64,000 nt of DNA from Billgrantia saliphila (GCF_002930105.1 NZ_PJRN01000004.1:186001-250000), one strand, 5' to 3'. Shown: positions 17,730-26,607, numbered from the stretch's first letter. The notes: generated by a model not told the origin, from the letters alone. A program made the numbers and translations.

Positions 17730-18575
17730 ATGAAATACCTCGGCGCCCATGTCAGTGCCGCCGGAGGGCCCGATCAGGCCGTGCTGCGCGCCGTGGAGAT
17801 CGGTGCCGACGCCTTCGCCCTGTTCACCAAGAACCAGCGTCAGTGGCGAGCCAAGCCGCTGGATGACGCCACCGTCGAGGCCTTTCGCAGGGCCTGCCAG
17901 GAGCACGGTTTCGGTCCCGGCCAGATCCTTCCCCACGACAGCTACCTGATCAATCTCGGCCATCCCGACGCCGAGGGGCTGGCCAAGTCGCGCGACGCCT
18001 TTCTCGACGAGATGCAGCGCTGCGAGCAGTTGGGCCTGACCCTGCTCAACTTCCATCCCGGCAGCCACCTGAAGAAGATCAGCGAGAGCGAGTGCCTGAC
18101 CCGCATCGCCGAGTCGATCAACCATGCCCTCGACAAGACCCGCGGCGTCACCGCCGTGATCGAGAACACCGCGGGCCAGGGCACCAACCTGGGCTGGCGC
18201 TTCGAGCATCTCGCCGAGATCATCGAACAGGTCGACGACAAGGCGCGGGTCGGCGTGTGCATCGATACCTGCCACGCCTTCGCCGCAGGTTACGATCTAC
18301 GCACGGCCGAGGCGTGCACCGCCACCCTGGACGAGTTCGGCAGCGTGGTGGGCTTCGAGTACCTGCGCGGCATGCACCTCAATGACGCCAAGAGCCAGCT
18401 CGCCAGTCGCGTCGACCGCCACCACAGCCTCGGCCAGGGCAACATCGGGCTCGAGGCCTTCACCACCCTGATGCGCGACCCGCGCATCGACGGTATTCCC
18501 ATGGTGCTGGAAACCATCGAGCCCGAGATATGGGCCGAGGAGATCGCCTGGCTGCGCGCCCAGGCCACCGACTGA
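17730..18575 (+). CDS. nfo: Endonuclease IV (AP endonuclease)
   Basis: The protein has 281 residues. It cleaves DNA 5' of abasic sites and oxidised sugars in base-excision repair. All trinuclear zinc-site segments of the family can be seen: [52 protein letters not shown] and LETIEP. The N-terminus [12 protein letters not shown] is typical, which fixes the ATG at 17730. It is transcribed alone; the arylamine acetyltransferase gene converges 33 bases downstream. Confidence 0.96.
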   Translation: MKYLGAHVSAAGGPDQAVLRAVEIGADAFALFTKNQRQWRAKPLDDATVEAFRRACQEHGFGPGQILPHDSYLINLGHPDAEGLAKSRDAFLDEMQRCEQLGLTLLNFHPGSHLKKISESECLTRIAESINHALDKTRGVTAVIENTAGQGTNLGWRFEHLAEIIEQVDDKARVGVCIDTCHAFAAGYDLRTAEACTATLDEFGSVVGFEYLRGMHLNDAKSQLASRVDRHHSLGQGNIGLEAFTTLMRDPRIDGIPMVLETIEPEIWAEEIAWLRAQATD

Positions 18576-18608
18576 TACGTGCCGCCAGTGACTTGGAGCC
18601 GTGAACGT

Positions 18609-19463
18609 TCAGGCCGAAGCCAGCGGCGGCTCGGCTTCGCGCTCGGCGGCCACGGTACGCTCGAGCACGGCGCGCCACTCGGCCGACACCGGCAGGCCGA
18701 AGGTGCCACGCAGCGTCGCTTCCAGCTCGTCCAACCCGAGGCTGCGCTGGGTCTCCTCACCGGTGGGCAGGCGCACCGTCAGGCGCGCATTCTTCAGTGC
18801 GTAGCGCGCCTCGGGCGTGGTTCGCGCCACGCTCAACTGGTGGAGGAAGTGTGACGAGGGATGCGTCGAGGTATACCAGTTGGGCAGCTCGTAATCCACC
18901 GCCAGCTGCGGCTGCGGCGAGAGCTGATAGAGTGGTGCCCACGCCTGTCCCAGGCGAAGCTGCAGCTGCCGCTCTTCTCCCACCGGGATCAGCCGATAGG
19001 TGCCATGCTGAGTCGGCTGGGGGACGTCGATATCCAGTGCCAGCGGTGCCGCCGGCACATTGCCACCGAACCCGACGTCGGCCAGCCAGGGCCGCCCATC
19101 CACGCTCACCCGCAGCAGCATGTGGGTGCGCTGCGATGGCGGCGACTCGGGCGGGGCCTGCCACTGCACGCGCGCCAGCAGCCCCACCACCTCGAAGCCG
19201 ATCGCTTCCAATACCCGCTTGAACAGAGCGTTCTGCTCGAAGCAATAGCCGCCGCGCCGAGCCGCGATCAGCTTGGCATCGATGGCCTGCGGTGCGAGAG
19301 CGATCCCCCTTCCCAGCAGGACATCGAGGTTCTCGAAGGGAATGGCGGCCACGTGATGAGCCTGGAGGCGACGCAGCGTCTCCAGCGTGGGAGCGAGGCC
19401 ACCCGCGTAACCGATCCGCGCACAGTAGGCCTCGAGGTCGACCGGTACGTATCGTTCCTGCAT
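18609..19463 (-). CDS. Arylamine N-acetyltransferase
   Basis: The protein has 284 residues, the normal length. It transfers acetyl groups from acetyl-CoA to arylamines and hydrazines through a cysteine intermediate. The catalytic triad is visible: Cys74 in RGGYCFEQN, His114 in THMLLRV and Asp129 in WLADVGFGG. The N-terminal segment HVAAIPFENLDVLLG is also characteristic. It lies 16 bases behind the FMN reductase gene on the same strand, so the two are probably cotranscribed, which suits reduction followed by acetylation of aromatic nitro or azo compounds (inference). Confidence 0.95.
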   Translation of the reverse strand: MQERYVPVDLEAYCARIGYAGGLAPTLETLRRLQAHHVAAIPFENLDVLLGRGIALAPQAIDAKLIAARRGGYCFEQNALFKRVLEAIGFEVVGLLARVQWQAPPESPPSQRTHMLLRVSVDGRPWLADVGFGGNVPAAPLALDIDVPQPTQHGTYRLIPVGEERQLQLRLGQAWAPLYQLSPQPQLAVDYELPNWYTSTHPSSHFLHQLSVARTTPEARYALKNARLTVRLPTGEETQRSLGLDELEATLRGTFGLPVSAEWRAVLERTVAAEREAEPPLASA

Positions 19464-19479
19464 GACGTCTCTCCCGCTC

Positions 19480-20028
19480 TCAGTCCAGTGTTACCGCATC
19501 GGCGTAGTTCCGCACGCCACGTGCCTCGCGCAGCGCCCGGGACCACCAGCTCAGGCGTGCGAGCATGGTCGTCATGCCGCGCTCGAAACGCTGGGCCTGA
19601 TGGGGTCGGCCCTGGGCATCGAACTGCTCCCAGGCATTGGGAAACATGACGCCGTCGCGGATGCTCACCGCATGCAGCTCGGCAAATACGTGGCGCAGGT
19701 GCTCTACCGCACGCAGCCCGCCCGAGGCCCCGCCGTAGGAGACGAAGGCCACCGGCTTGGCCTGCCACTCCGAGTTGTAGCTATCGATGAGGGCCTTGAG
19801 CGCGGCGGGATAGGAGTGGTTGTACTCGGGTGTGACCACGATGAAGGCGTCCGCGGCGGCAAGGCGATCTCCGAAGGCCGAGACGGGTTCGACGGCGGGG
19901 TCGATCACATCCAGCGAGAACGTCTCGCGGCGCCTTATGCAGTCGACGACCCAGGCGCCCACGGTGTCGCAGAAACGTCCTTCCCTTGCACTGCCGTAGA
20001 TTACGGCGAGCCTGATGGCATCATTCAT
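19480..20028 (-). CDS. NADPH-dependent FMN reductase family protein
   Basis: The protein has 182 residues with a flavodoxin-like fold. The FMN phosphate loop is YGSAREGRFCDTVG (about 11-24), and TPEYNHSYPAALKALIDSY (about 66-84) is the typical flavin-ring segment. YGGASGGLRAVEHLR is the third conserved loop. Such proteins reduce FMN, quinones, chromate or azo compounds with NAD(P)H. The arylamine N-acetyltransferase gene follows 16 bases downstream on the same strand. The ArsR-type regulator gene is upstream in the same orientation but 154 bases away. Confidence 0.9.
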   Translation of the reverse strand: MNDAIRLAVIYGSAREGRFCDTVGAWVVDCIRRRETFSLDVIDPAVEPVSAFGDRLAAADAFIVVTPEYNHSYPAALKALIDSYNSEWQAKPVAFVSYGGASGGLRAVEHLRHVFAELHAVSIRDGVMFPNAWEQFDAQGRPHQAQRFERGMTTMLARLSWWSRALREARGVRNYADAVTLD

Positions 20029-20182
20029 GGCGTGTCCTCCTGCTAGTTTGGATGAGAGACACGACTCTTATACGACCTCAAGCTCTGTTGAGGTCAAACG
20101 TGACAATCCCAATGGGGACGATAGCTTGCGCCTATGCTGTCTCTCCACGAGCGTGAGCCGGTCGCTCGGCCATGGGCACCGT

Positions 20183-20887
20183 TCACGAGGCTGCGCTCGC
20201 CGCTTCGAATTCCAGCCCGAACGTCTCGCTCAGCGCCCGACGTCCCGACTCGCTGATCTCGATCACCCGAGAGCGTTTGCATCGGCGAATCCAGTCCAAC
20301 TCCTGCAAACGCTGCGTCAGCGCCGCTCCCAGGGCGCCTCCCAAGTGGTCGCATCGCTCGCTCCAATCGAGGCAACAATAGGCGAAGCGACGGCGTCGAC
20401 GCCGCACCTCGGCGATATCGATACCGAAGGCAGTGAACCAGCGTTCTCCCTCCGGCGTGAGGGCGACGGCCTCGCCCTCCGGGTAGATCAGCCGATGTCG
20501 AAACAGCCATTCGGCGATACCGGTACCCAGGCGTCCCGCCGCATGGTCGTAGCAGTATCTCGCCGCCGACATCGCTTCGCTCGGCTGGCGACGCAACGTT
20601 CTGGCCGGCAGCGGTCTCGCTACCACCATCAGCGACTCGACGGCATGGGCAACTTCCAGCGTCGCGAGCCGAAAGTACTTGTGGCGCCCCTGGGATGTCG
20701 CTTCCACCAGCCCATCCGTCTGCAAGCGCTTGAGATGCTCCGTCGCCGTCGCCGGCTGCACGCCAGCACCATAGGCCAGCTCCTTGGCCGTTAGCGCACG
20801 TCCTTCCATCAACAGGGACAGCATGTTCAGGCGGGTCGGCTCGCCGAGGGTACGTGCCAGGCGCGCCAAGTCGGGTTCTGCAATCAT
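20183..20887 (-). CDS. ArsR-type helix-turn-helix regulator with C-terminal extension
   Basis: The protein has about 234 residues. The N-terminal ArsR-like winged helix (residues 1-85; LGEPTRLNMLSLLMEGRALTAKEL and GVQPATATEHLKRLQTDGLVE) carries no CxC metal motif. A C-terminal domain of about 140 residues contains AYCCLDWSERCDHLGGALG and GLEFEAASA. This two-domain type is known among multidrug- or efflux-associated ArsR proteins, with unknown ligand. Start 20887 is preferred; an in-frame ATG at 20926 is possible. It is divergent from the P450 operon across about 90 bases, so it probably controls that operon. Confidence 0.85.
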   Translation of the reverse strand: MIAEPDLARLARTLGEPTRLNMLSLLMEGRALTAKELAYGAGVQPATATEHLKRLQTDGLVEATSQGRHKYFRLATLEVAHAVESLMVVARPLPARTLRRQPSEAMSAARYCYDHAAGRLGTGIAEWLFRHRLIYPEGEAVALTPEGERWFTAFGIDIAEVRRRRRRFAYCCLDWSERCDHLGGALGAALTQRLQELDWIRRCKRSRVIEISESGRRALSETFGLEFEAASAAS

Positions 20888-20974
20888 CGTTAGGCCATCA
20901 GCGAAGGGTTTCTGCCTGACAAGCATAGCCCCCGACGGCACACTTGAGCGACGCCAATCGTTCGGATCTTGCCC

Positions 20975-22174
20975 ATGCACATGCCGACGTCGCCGCTCGA
21001 AGCGACCACTCACCACGACCCCTACCCCTACTATGCGGAGCTGGCCCGGCAGGACCGGCTGGTTCGCGATGATGCATTCGGCGGCTGGATCGCCGCCAGC
21101 GCCAACGTCGTCGAATCGGTTCTCGCGCACGAGGCCTGTCGGGTACGCCCGGTCGACCAGCCCGTGCCGGATTCCCTGCTCGGCTCCCGGGCCGGAAAAC
21201 TGTACGGCGATATGGCGAGGATGCGGGACGATGCGGATCACGCCCCGATCAAGCAGGCGATCTCGGCGGCACTGGGCGCTCTGCACGAGACTTCGACCTT
21301 GCGGCGAATCCAGAACTGCGCCGATCGCCTGCTGGTGGATGCGAAAGATCGCACTCCCGAGCGGGTGACCGAGTATGCATTCCGGCTCCCGATCCTGGTC
21401 ATGGCCGAGCTACTGGGCCTGGCGGCAGAGCAGCACCAGGCCGTTGCGGAATGGGGCCATGCCTTCGCTCGCTGTATCGCGCCGGGCAGCAGCGAAACAC
21501 AGCAGCAAGCCGGCAAGCAGGCGGCGGAGAACCTGTACGTCACGCTGCAAGCCAGGCTTGGCTTGCCTATAAAAGAGGAAGGACTGCTGATGAGACTCGC
21601 CGACCAGACGCATCGACGAGGCTTCGAGGATCGAGAGGCTCTCATGGCCAACGCCATCGGCTTGTTGCTGCAGACCTACGAAGCCACGGCGGGCCTCATC
21701 GGCAATACCCTGGTGGCGCTGGGCCGTTCGCCGCAAGCTTGCGAGCGTGCCGACTCCTCTACCCGCCATCTCGAGGCAACGATTCGGGAGGTGCTGCGCC
21801 ACGACCCGCCGATCCACAACACGCGCCGCTTCGTTGCCCACGACACCAAGATCGCAGGCCAGACACTGCACGCGGGCGAAGTCATCCTGGTCGTCCTCGC
21901 CGCCGCCAATCACGATGCCACACGCTTCCCCGACCCGGGCCACTTCGATCCCCAACGCGCACGACAAGCCTGCTACACCTTCGGCACAGGGCGACACGCT
22001 TGCCCCGGCGAGACCCTGGCGGTGACGATCGCCGAGATAGGCGTACGGCGGCTGCTCGCCACAGGGCTCGAGCCCGTCACGCTGCTGGAGAACATGGCCT
22101 ACCAACATTCTCAGAACGCACGCCTGCCGCTTTTCGCCTCCCCCACGCCAACAAACAAGGAGCCCAACCCATGA
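20975..22174 (+). CDS. Cytochrome P450
   Basis: The protein has about 399 residues, a soluble bacterial P450. The haem-ligand loop FGTGRHACPG has its Cys near 343; the K-helix ExxR is EVLR at about 272-275. The I-helix carries QTYEATAG with the oxygen-activating Thr near 238. An ATG at 20981 is an alternative start. It overlaps the next gene (an antibiotic-biosynthesis-type monooxygenase) by four bases. No ferredoxin or ferredoxin reductase gene is adjacent, so redox partners must come from elsewhere. The substrate is unknown; the divergent ArsR-type gene is the likely regulator. Confidence 0.93.
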   Translation: MHMPTSPLEATTHHDPYPYYAELARQDRLVRDDAFGGWIAASANVVESVLAHEACRVRPVDQPVPDSLLGSRAGKLYGDMARMRDDADHAPIKQAISAALGALHETSTLRRIQNCADRLLVDAKDRTPERVTEYAFRLPILVMAELLGLAAEQHQAVAEWGHAFARCIAPGSSETQQQAGKQAAENLYVTLQARLGLPIKEEGLLMRLADQTHRRGFEDREALMANAIGLLLQTYEATAGLIGNTLVALGRSPQACERADSSTRHLEATIREVLRHDPPIHNTRRFVAHDTKIAGQTLHAGEVILVVLAAANHDATRFPDPGHFDPQRARQACYTFGTGRHACPGETLAVTIAEIGVRRLLATGLEPVTLLENMAYQHSQNARLPLFASPTPTNKEPNP

Positions 22175-22518
22175 TCGCCGTCATCTTCGAAGTCGAGCCC
22201 AAGCCGGGCCATCGCGAGCACTATCTGGACATCGCCGCTGAACTGCGCCCGCTACTGGACAAAATCGACGGTTTCCTCTCCATCGAGCGCTTCGAGAGCC
22301 TGACCCAGCCCGGCAAGATTTTGTCGCTCTCTTTCTGGCGCGACGAACAGGCCATCGCCCAATGGCGCCAGCTCGAGCGTCATCGTGGCGCCCAGGCCAA
22401 GGGACGAAACACGGTATTCGCCGACTACCGGCTGCGAGTGGCAGGCGTGATTCGCGACTATGGCATGCACGAGCGTGAACAGGCCCCGGCCGACAGCCGC
22501 GAACGGCACGACGTCTGA
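22171..22518 (+). CDS. Antibiotic biosynthesis monooxygenase (ABM) domain protein
   Basis: The protein has 115 residues with a ferredoxin-like alpha+beta barrel. It contains FEVEPKPGHREHYLDIAAEL, GFLSIERFES and LSFWRDEQAIAQWRQLERHR, typical of ABM/YgiN-related small proteins, which form dimers and handle quinones or haem. AAGGAG lies upstream of the ATG at 22171, and the start overlaps the P450 stop, so the two are coupled. It may act on the P450 product or protect from reactive products; this is inference. Confidence 0.88.
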   Translation: MIAVIFEVEPKPGHREHYLDIAAELRPLLDKIDGFLSIERFESLTQPGKILSLSFWRDEQAIAQWRQLERHRGAQAKGRNTVFADYRLRVAGVIRDYGMHEREQAPADSRERHDV

Positions 22519-22608
22519 ACCCGCTGGACGCGGCAAGCCGGGGGCGGCGCCGATCTCGGCACAAGAGGTCAACCGAGCGACGGCGATGAGCTTCCCCTGG
22601 CCCTCGTC

Positions 22609-23247
22609 CTAGGCGACGTGCCGCGGCTCCGTGGCGAGCTTGGCCGCCATGCCGGCCAACACGCCGCCCATGACATAGCGCTGCACGGCCAGCCAGGTCG
22701 GGCGCTGCTGGAACCAAGTGGCGATGCCCGCCGCCGACAGGGCAATCGCCAGGTTGACCGTAAAGCTCACCCCGATTTGCGTGAAGCCCAGCACCAGGCT
22801 CTGAAGAAAGACGGGGCCATGCTCGGGCGAGACGAACTGCGGGAAGATCGCCAAGTAGAACACGGCGATCTTGGGGTTGAGCAGGTTAGTCAAAAATCCC
22901 ATCAGGAACAGCTTGCGCGGCCGGTCCACGGCGAGCGTGCGCGCCTCGAAAGGCGAGCGGGCACCAGGCCTGACCGCCTGCCAGGCCAGGAAGAGCAGGT
23001 ACAAGGCGCCGAGCCACTTGAGTATTTCGTAGGCCAGCGGGATGGCCAGGAACAGCGCGGTCAGGCCGACGGCCGCCGCCAACATGTGCACCAGGAAGCC
23101 GGCCAGCACGCCGAATAGCGAAATCACGCCCGCAGCACGCCCCTGGCAGATCGAGCGCGAGATCAGGTAGATCATGTTCGGCCCCGGGGTCAGTACCACG
23201 ATCAGGGCGGCCATGGCGAAAAGCAGCAGATCGGTCAGCGGTATCAC
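22609..23247 (-). CDS. LysE-family exporter (second of tandem pair)
   Basis: The protein has 212 residues and about six hydrophobic helices. The LysE/RhtB signature is LTPGPNMIYLISRS near the N-terminus, followed by GFLTNLLNPKIAVFYLAIFPQF in the middle. The GTG at 23247 is chosen because AAGGAGAA lies upstream; an upstream ATG would add a polar tail. Family members export amino acids or their derivatives across the inner membrane. It lies 44 bases behind another LysE gene, so both are probably one transcript. Substrate not inferable. Confidence 0.88.
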   Translation of the reverse strand: MIPLTDLLLFAMAALIVVLTPGPNMIYLISRSICQGRAAGVISLFGVLAGFLVHMLAAAVGLTALFLAIPLAYEILKWLGALYLLFLAWQAVRPGARSPFEARTLAVDRPRKLFLMGFLTNLLNPKIAVFYLAIFPQFVSPEHGPVFLQSLVLGFTQIGVSFTVNLAIALSAAGIATWFQQRPTWLAVQRYVMGGVLAGMAAKLATEPRHVA

Positions 23248-23291
23248 GACGTTCTCCTTGTCGGACGGGAGCCGTTCAGCTTCGGCATGCG

Positions 23292-23918
23292 TCAGGTCGG
23301 GCGTCTGGCCAGCAGTGCCCATACCCCAGCCGCCGAAAGCAACGAGCCGCCCAGCAGGTGAAAGCCGCGCTGGGCACGCAGCGTGGACAGCAGGCGACGG
23401 GCGCTAGCGGCAAAGAGCGCGTAGAGAGCGGCATTCAGCGTGGCCAGTGCGACGAAGGTGGCGGCCAGCACCCACAGCTGCGGCGTCACTGGCATCTTGG
23501 GGTCAAGGAACTGTGGCAGGAAAGCCACGAAGAACACGATGCCCTTAGGATTAAGCGCTGTGACCAGGTAGGTATTGCCGAAAAGCTTCCAGCGCGACAC
23601 GGACTCCGCCGGAGTCAGCACGACGCTCGTACTCGCCCCGGCACGCAGTAGCTTGATACCCAGGTAGATCAGGTAGAGTCCGCCGATCCATTTGACCACG
23701 GTGAACCAGAACGCCGAGGCGGCCAGCAATGCACCGAGGCCCAGCAGCGACATCGCCAGGGCCGTGGAATCGCCCAAGGCGACAGCGGCGACCAGCGGCA
23801 AGTTGGCACGCCGCCCAGAGGACAGCGAGTAGCTCATCACGGTGAGGATCGTCGGTCCCGGGATTGCCAGCATCACAGCGGAAGCGGCCATGAAGGCCAG
23901 CCAGAGCTCGATATTCAT
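23292..23918 (-). CDS. LysE-family exporter (first of tandem pair)
   Basis: The protein has 208 residues and six predicted membrane helices. It begins MNIELWLAFMAASAVMLAIPGPTILTV-like, with the family motif IPGPTILTVMSYS, and has NTYLVTALNPKGIVFFVAFLPQF in the centre. It is followed by a second LysE gene. The pair is not a recent duplication, as the sequences are well diverged. The LysR gene at 24946-24050 lies upstream in the same direction, with 131 bases between. Confidence 0.88.
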   Translation of the reverse strand: MNIELWLAFMAASAVMLAIPGPTILTVMSYSLSSGRRANLPLVAAVALGDSTALAMSLLGLGALLAASAFWFTVVKWIGGLYLIYLGIKLLRAGASTSVVLTPAESVSRWKLFGNTYLVTALNPKGIVFFVAFLPQFLDPKMPVTPQLWVLAATFVALATLNAALYALFAASARRLLSTLRAQRGFHLLGGSLLSAAGVWALLARRPT

Positions 23919-24049
23919 CTGCGTTGTCTCACCAATGGCGGAGCCGGATCGACGTCACGCGAACTGTCATGCCGGCACATTTCACAATGTGCCCGGTCCC
24001 GCCCCGTCCGGCAAGCACAGGCATGCGATCCGGCTTCACGAAGGAGCAC

Positions 24050-24946
24050 TCAGCCCACCGCCGTCTCATTGGCAAAGGCCGCTCTCAGCCATGCCGCGAC
24101 TCGCTGAAGCTCGGCGTGGTCGGACCGTCCACGAGGCATCAGCAGATGGTAGCGAAGCCCCGGCAGGCTCGGGCCGAAGGGCACGTGCAGCACACCACGC
24201 TCGAGTTCCGCTCGGATCAAGGTCTGACTCAGCAGGGCCACCCCCTGCCCGGCAATGGTTGCCTGCACCGCATGGCTCTCGTCCGAAAAGCTCAGGCTGG
24301 GCCCCAGCTCGGCGAGCGAGCAATCGGCGGCCTGGCACCACTGCGGCCAGGTGGGTAGTCCCAGCGAGGGGCAATACCAGTCGAAGACGACATGGCGCAC
24401 CGCCTTGAGATCCTCGACTCGCGCCAGGCCCAGGCGCGGGCTGGCGACCAGGGCGAAGGTGTCCTGCGCCAGCTCGACGGATTCATGATCCGGATAAGGC
24501 CCCATGCCGTAGCGAATCGCCAGGCATACGCCACGGGAAAGATCCAGCGTGGCTTCGCTGGCATGAATGTGCAGGTCGATATCGGGATGGCGGTCATGAA
24601 AATCTGCCAACCGGGGCAGCAGCCACTGGCTGGCAAAGGCTGGCGTGCAGGAAAGCGTCACGCTGGCCGAACGCGTCCGCTCCCGCAGCGCATCGAGCGC
24701 TTCGGCAAAGGCATCGAAGCCTTGCCGCAGGACGGGATAGAGCGCCTCAGTCGCCGCCGTGGGCACGACCTGACGCGTCCGGCGCTCGAATAGCGACACC
24801 TTCAGCAGATCCTCCAGCTCGCGCACCTGATGGCTGATCGCCGCTGGCGTCACCGCCAGTTCCTCGGCAGCGCGCTTGAAGCTGCGATGCCTGGCGGCCG
24901 CCTCGAAGGCGCGCAGTTGGGAGAGCGGTAGCAGGCGGCGATTCAT
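24050..24946 (-). CDS. LysR-family regulator (GcvA-like)
   Basis: The protein has 298 residues. The N-terminal helix-turn-helix is LSQLRAFEAAARHRSFKRAAEELAVTPAAISHQVRELE in form, the pattern of the GcvA branch. The effector domain follows from residue 90. GGAGGGG lies upstream of the ATG at 24946. It is divergent from the azoreductase at 25070 and clearly related to the LysR at 53400-54329, which pairs with a related azoreductase. This gives paralogous regulator/enzyme divergons. Likely an activator of the azoreductase gene. Confidence 0.9.
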   Translation of the reverse strand: MNRRLLPLSQLRAFEAAARHRSFKRAAEELAVTPAAISHQVRELEDLLKVSLFERRTRQVVPTAATEALYPVLRQGFDAFAEALDALRERTRSASVTLSCTPAFASQWLLPRLADFHDRHPDIDLHIHASEATLDLSRGVCLAIRYGMGPYPDHESVELAQDTFALVASPRLGLARVEDLKAVRHVVFDWYCPSLGLPTWPQWCQAADCSLAELGPSLSFSDESHAVQATIAGQGVALLSQTLIRAELERGVLHVPFGPSLPGLRYHLLMPRGRSDHAELQRVAAWLRAAFANETAVG

Positions 24947-24978
24947 GGCCCCTCCATAGCTTAGTTCAGCTTGTCTAT

Positions 24979-25003
24979 CTGACGAAAAATGCTCGTTTGT
25001 CAG
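24979..25003. promoter_or_regulatory. Possible LysR operator upstream of azoreductase
   Basis: CTGAC-N15-GTCAG is an inverted repeat in the 123-base spacer between the divergent LysR and azoreductase starts; ACGA/TCGT inside adds partial symmetry. It lies roughly where LysR regulators bind their recognition site. Confidence 0.4.
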
Positions 25004-25069
25004 CTTTTGCTTCAGGCTCGATGCTTCGTAGCGTCCATCCATGCTTGAATTTTCTTTGAGGATACCGCC

Positions 25070-25759
25070 ATGGCTACTTTGCTGCATATCGATGCCAGTG
25101 CCCGTCCCGGCCGCTCCGGCATTGAGCCGCATGGCTCACACACACGGCGCCTGAGCGCCCGCTTCGTGGAACAGTGGCGGGCTGCCCGCCCCGCCGACCG
25201 CATCGTCTATCGCGACGTCGGTCAGCAACCGCCAAGGCCCGTCACCGGCGAATGGATTCATGCGGCCTTCACCCAGCCGGCGCAGCGCGAGCCCTGGATG
25301 CATGCGGCGCTCGCCGAGAGCGACGCCTTGGTCGACGAGCTGCTGGCAGCGGACGTGATCGTGGCCGGTGTGCCGATGTACAACTTCGGCGTCCCGGCCG
25401 GCTTCAAGGCGTATATCGACAATATCGTACGCGTCGGTCGCACCTTCGGCTTCGACCGCTCCCGCGCCGGCCTACCCTACTGGCCGATGCTGACCGACAT
25501 GAATAAGCGGCTAGTGATATTGAGCTCCCGGGGCGACTACGGCTACGAGGCGGGTGAGCGCATGGCACAGGCCAACCACGTCGAGCCACATATCCGCACC
25601 GTATTCGGCTACCTGGGCATCGACGACGTGCAGAGTATCGCGGTGGAGTACGACGAGTTCGGCGACGAGCGACTGCAGGCCTCGCTGGCCCAGGCCGAGC
25701 GTCGTATCGAGGCGCTGGTGTCCGATCTGGCGGAGAGCTTCGAGCCGCTAGCCTGCTGA
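25070..25759 (+). CDS. FMN-dependent NADH-azoreductase family protein
   Basis: The protein has 229 residues with a flavodoxin-2 fold. It starts ATLLHIDASARPGRSG with the FMN phosphate loop. The flavin-ring motif is VPMYNFGVPAGFKAYIDNIVR (about 103-123), and ILSSRGDYGYEAG is the third conserved loop, as in AzoR. AzoR enzymes reduce azo dyes and quinones by ping-pong transfer from NADH and protect against thiol-specific stress. The divergent LysR gene (24946) is the likely regulator. It is closely related to the protein at 54472-55191. A strong terminator hairpin follows. Confidence 0.9.
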   Translation: MATLLHIDASARPGRSGIEPHGSHTRRLSARFVEQWRAARPADRIVYRDVGQQPPRPVTGEWIHAAFTQPAQREPWMHAALAESDALVDELLAADVIVAGVPMYNFGVPAGFKAYIDNIVRVGRTFGFDRSRAGLPYWPMLTDMNKRLVILSSRGDYGYEAGERMAQANHVEPHIRTVFGYLGIDDVQSIAVEYDEFGDERLQASLAQAERRIEALVSDLAESFEPLAC

Positions 25760-25774
25760 GAGAACGGGAAGCGA

Positions 25775-25807
25775 CGTTGGCCCGCACCGAAAGGCAGCGG
25801 GCCAACG
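25775..25807. terminator. Strong hairpin between convergent azoreductase and SDR genes
   Basis: CGTTGGCCCGC and GCGGGCCAACG form a perfect 11-bp stem around an 11-base loop, 15 bases past the azoreductase stop and 40 bases before the convergent SDR stop. No T-tract follows directly. It could act in both directions. Confidence 0.6.
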
Positions 25808-25846
25808 CGACTTCGGCCCCGAACAGCATCGGGGCATTACGATCTC

Positions 25847-26587
25847 TCAGATATTGGCGCCGCCATCGATGGTGAACTCGGCGCCAGTAACCGAACGACC
25901 TTCCGGGCCCGCCAGCCAGGCCACCAGGCCGGCCACGTCGTCGGCTTCGTTGTAGCGTGGGATCGCCATCAAGCTGCGCTGGGGATCGGAGAGTTCGCCA
26001 TCGGCCGGGTTCATGTCGGTATCGGTGGAGCCCGGATGCACGACATTGACGTTGATCCCGCGCGGTCCCAAGTCTCGCGCCAGCCCCTTCGTCAGTCCCA
26101 CCAGGCCCGCCTTGCTCATGGCGTACAAGCTGATGCCGGGCCAGGGGACTCGCACGGCCAGGTTGCTGCCGATGGTGATGATGCGCCCTCCCTCCGGCAT
26201 ATGCCTCACCGCCGCCATGGCAGTCACGACGGGAGCGCGCAGGTTGATCTCAATGGTGCGGTCCAGTTCTTCCAGCGTCGCCTCTTCGATCGTCCCGCTC
26301 GGGAAGATGCCTGCGTTGTTGATCAGGATATCGAGCCCACCCAACTCGGCTACCGTACGCTCGACAGCGGCCTCGAGTGCTGCGGCGTCACGATTGTCGG
26401 CACGCACAGCCATAGCTCGCCCACCCGCCGACACGATCCCGTCCACCACCGACTGTGCCTGCGCCTCGCCGTTGACATAGGTCAGCGCGACGGCTGCCCC
26501 CTCCCCTGCCAATCGTCGGGCAATGGCAGCGCCTATCCCTCGGCTTCCACCAGTCACCAGTGCCACCTTGCCTTCGAGTCGTTGCAT
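25847..26587 (-). CDS. Short-chain dehydrogenase/reductase (3-oxoacyl reductase-like)
   Basis: The protein has 246 residues. The Rossmann nucleotide site is TGGSRGIGAAIARRLA (about 11-26), the structural NNAG lies near 90, and the active site is Ser...YAMSK with Tyr in SLYAMSKAGLVGL. The classical SDR C-terminal FTIDGGANI is present. Start 26587 has GGAGG six bases upstream; an in-frame ATG at 26599 does not. It is divergent from the TetR gene at 26691, a very common pair in which TetR represses an NAD(P)H-dependent carbonyl reductase. Confidence 0.9.
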   Translation of the reverse strand: MQRLEGKVALVTGGSRGIGAAIARRLAGEGAAVALTYVNGEAQAQSVVDGIVSAGGRAMAVRADNRDAAALEAAVERTVAELGGLDILINNAGIFPSGTIEEATLEELDRTIEINLRAPVVTAMAAVRHMPEGGRIITIGSNLAVRVPWPGISLYAMSKAGLVGLTKGLARDLGPRGINVNVVHPGSTDTDMNPADGELSDPQRSLMAIPRYNEADDVAGLVAWLAGPEGRSVTGAEFTIDGGANI

Positions 26588-26607
26588 GCTTGCCTCCATT
26601 TATATAG

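Noticed and set aside
20183..20887. Calling the ArsR-type regulator an arsenic sensor
   Set aside because: The usual CxC or ELCVCDL-type metal site is absent, and the neighbours are a P450 and an ABM protein rather than ars genes.
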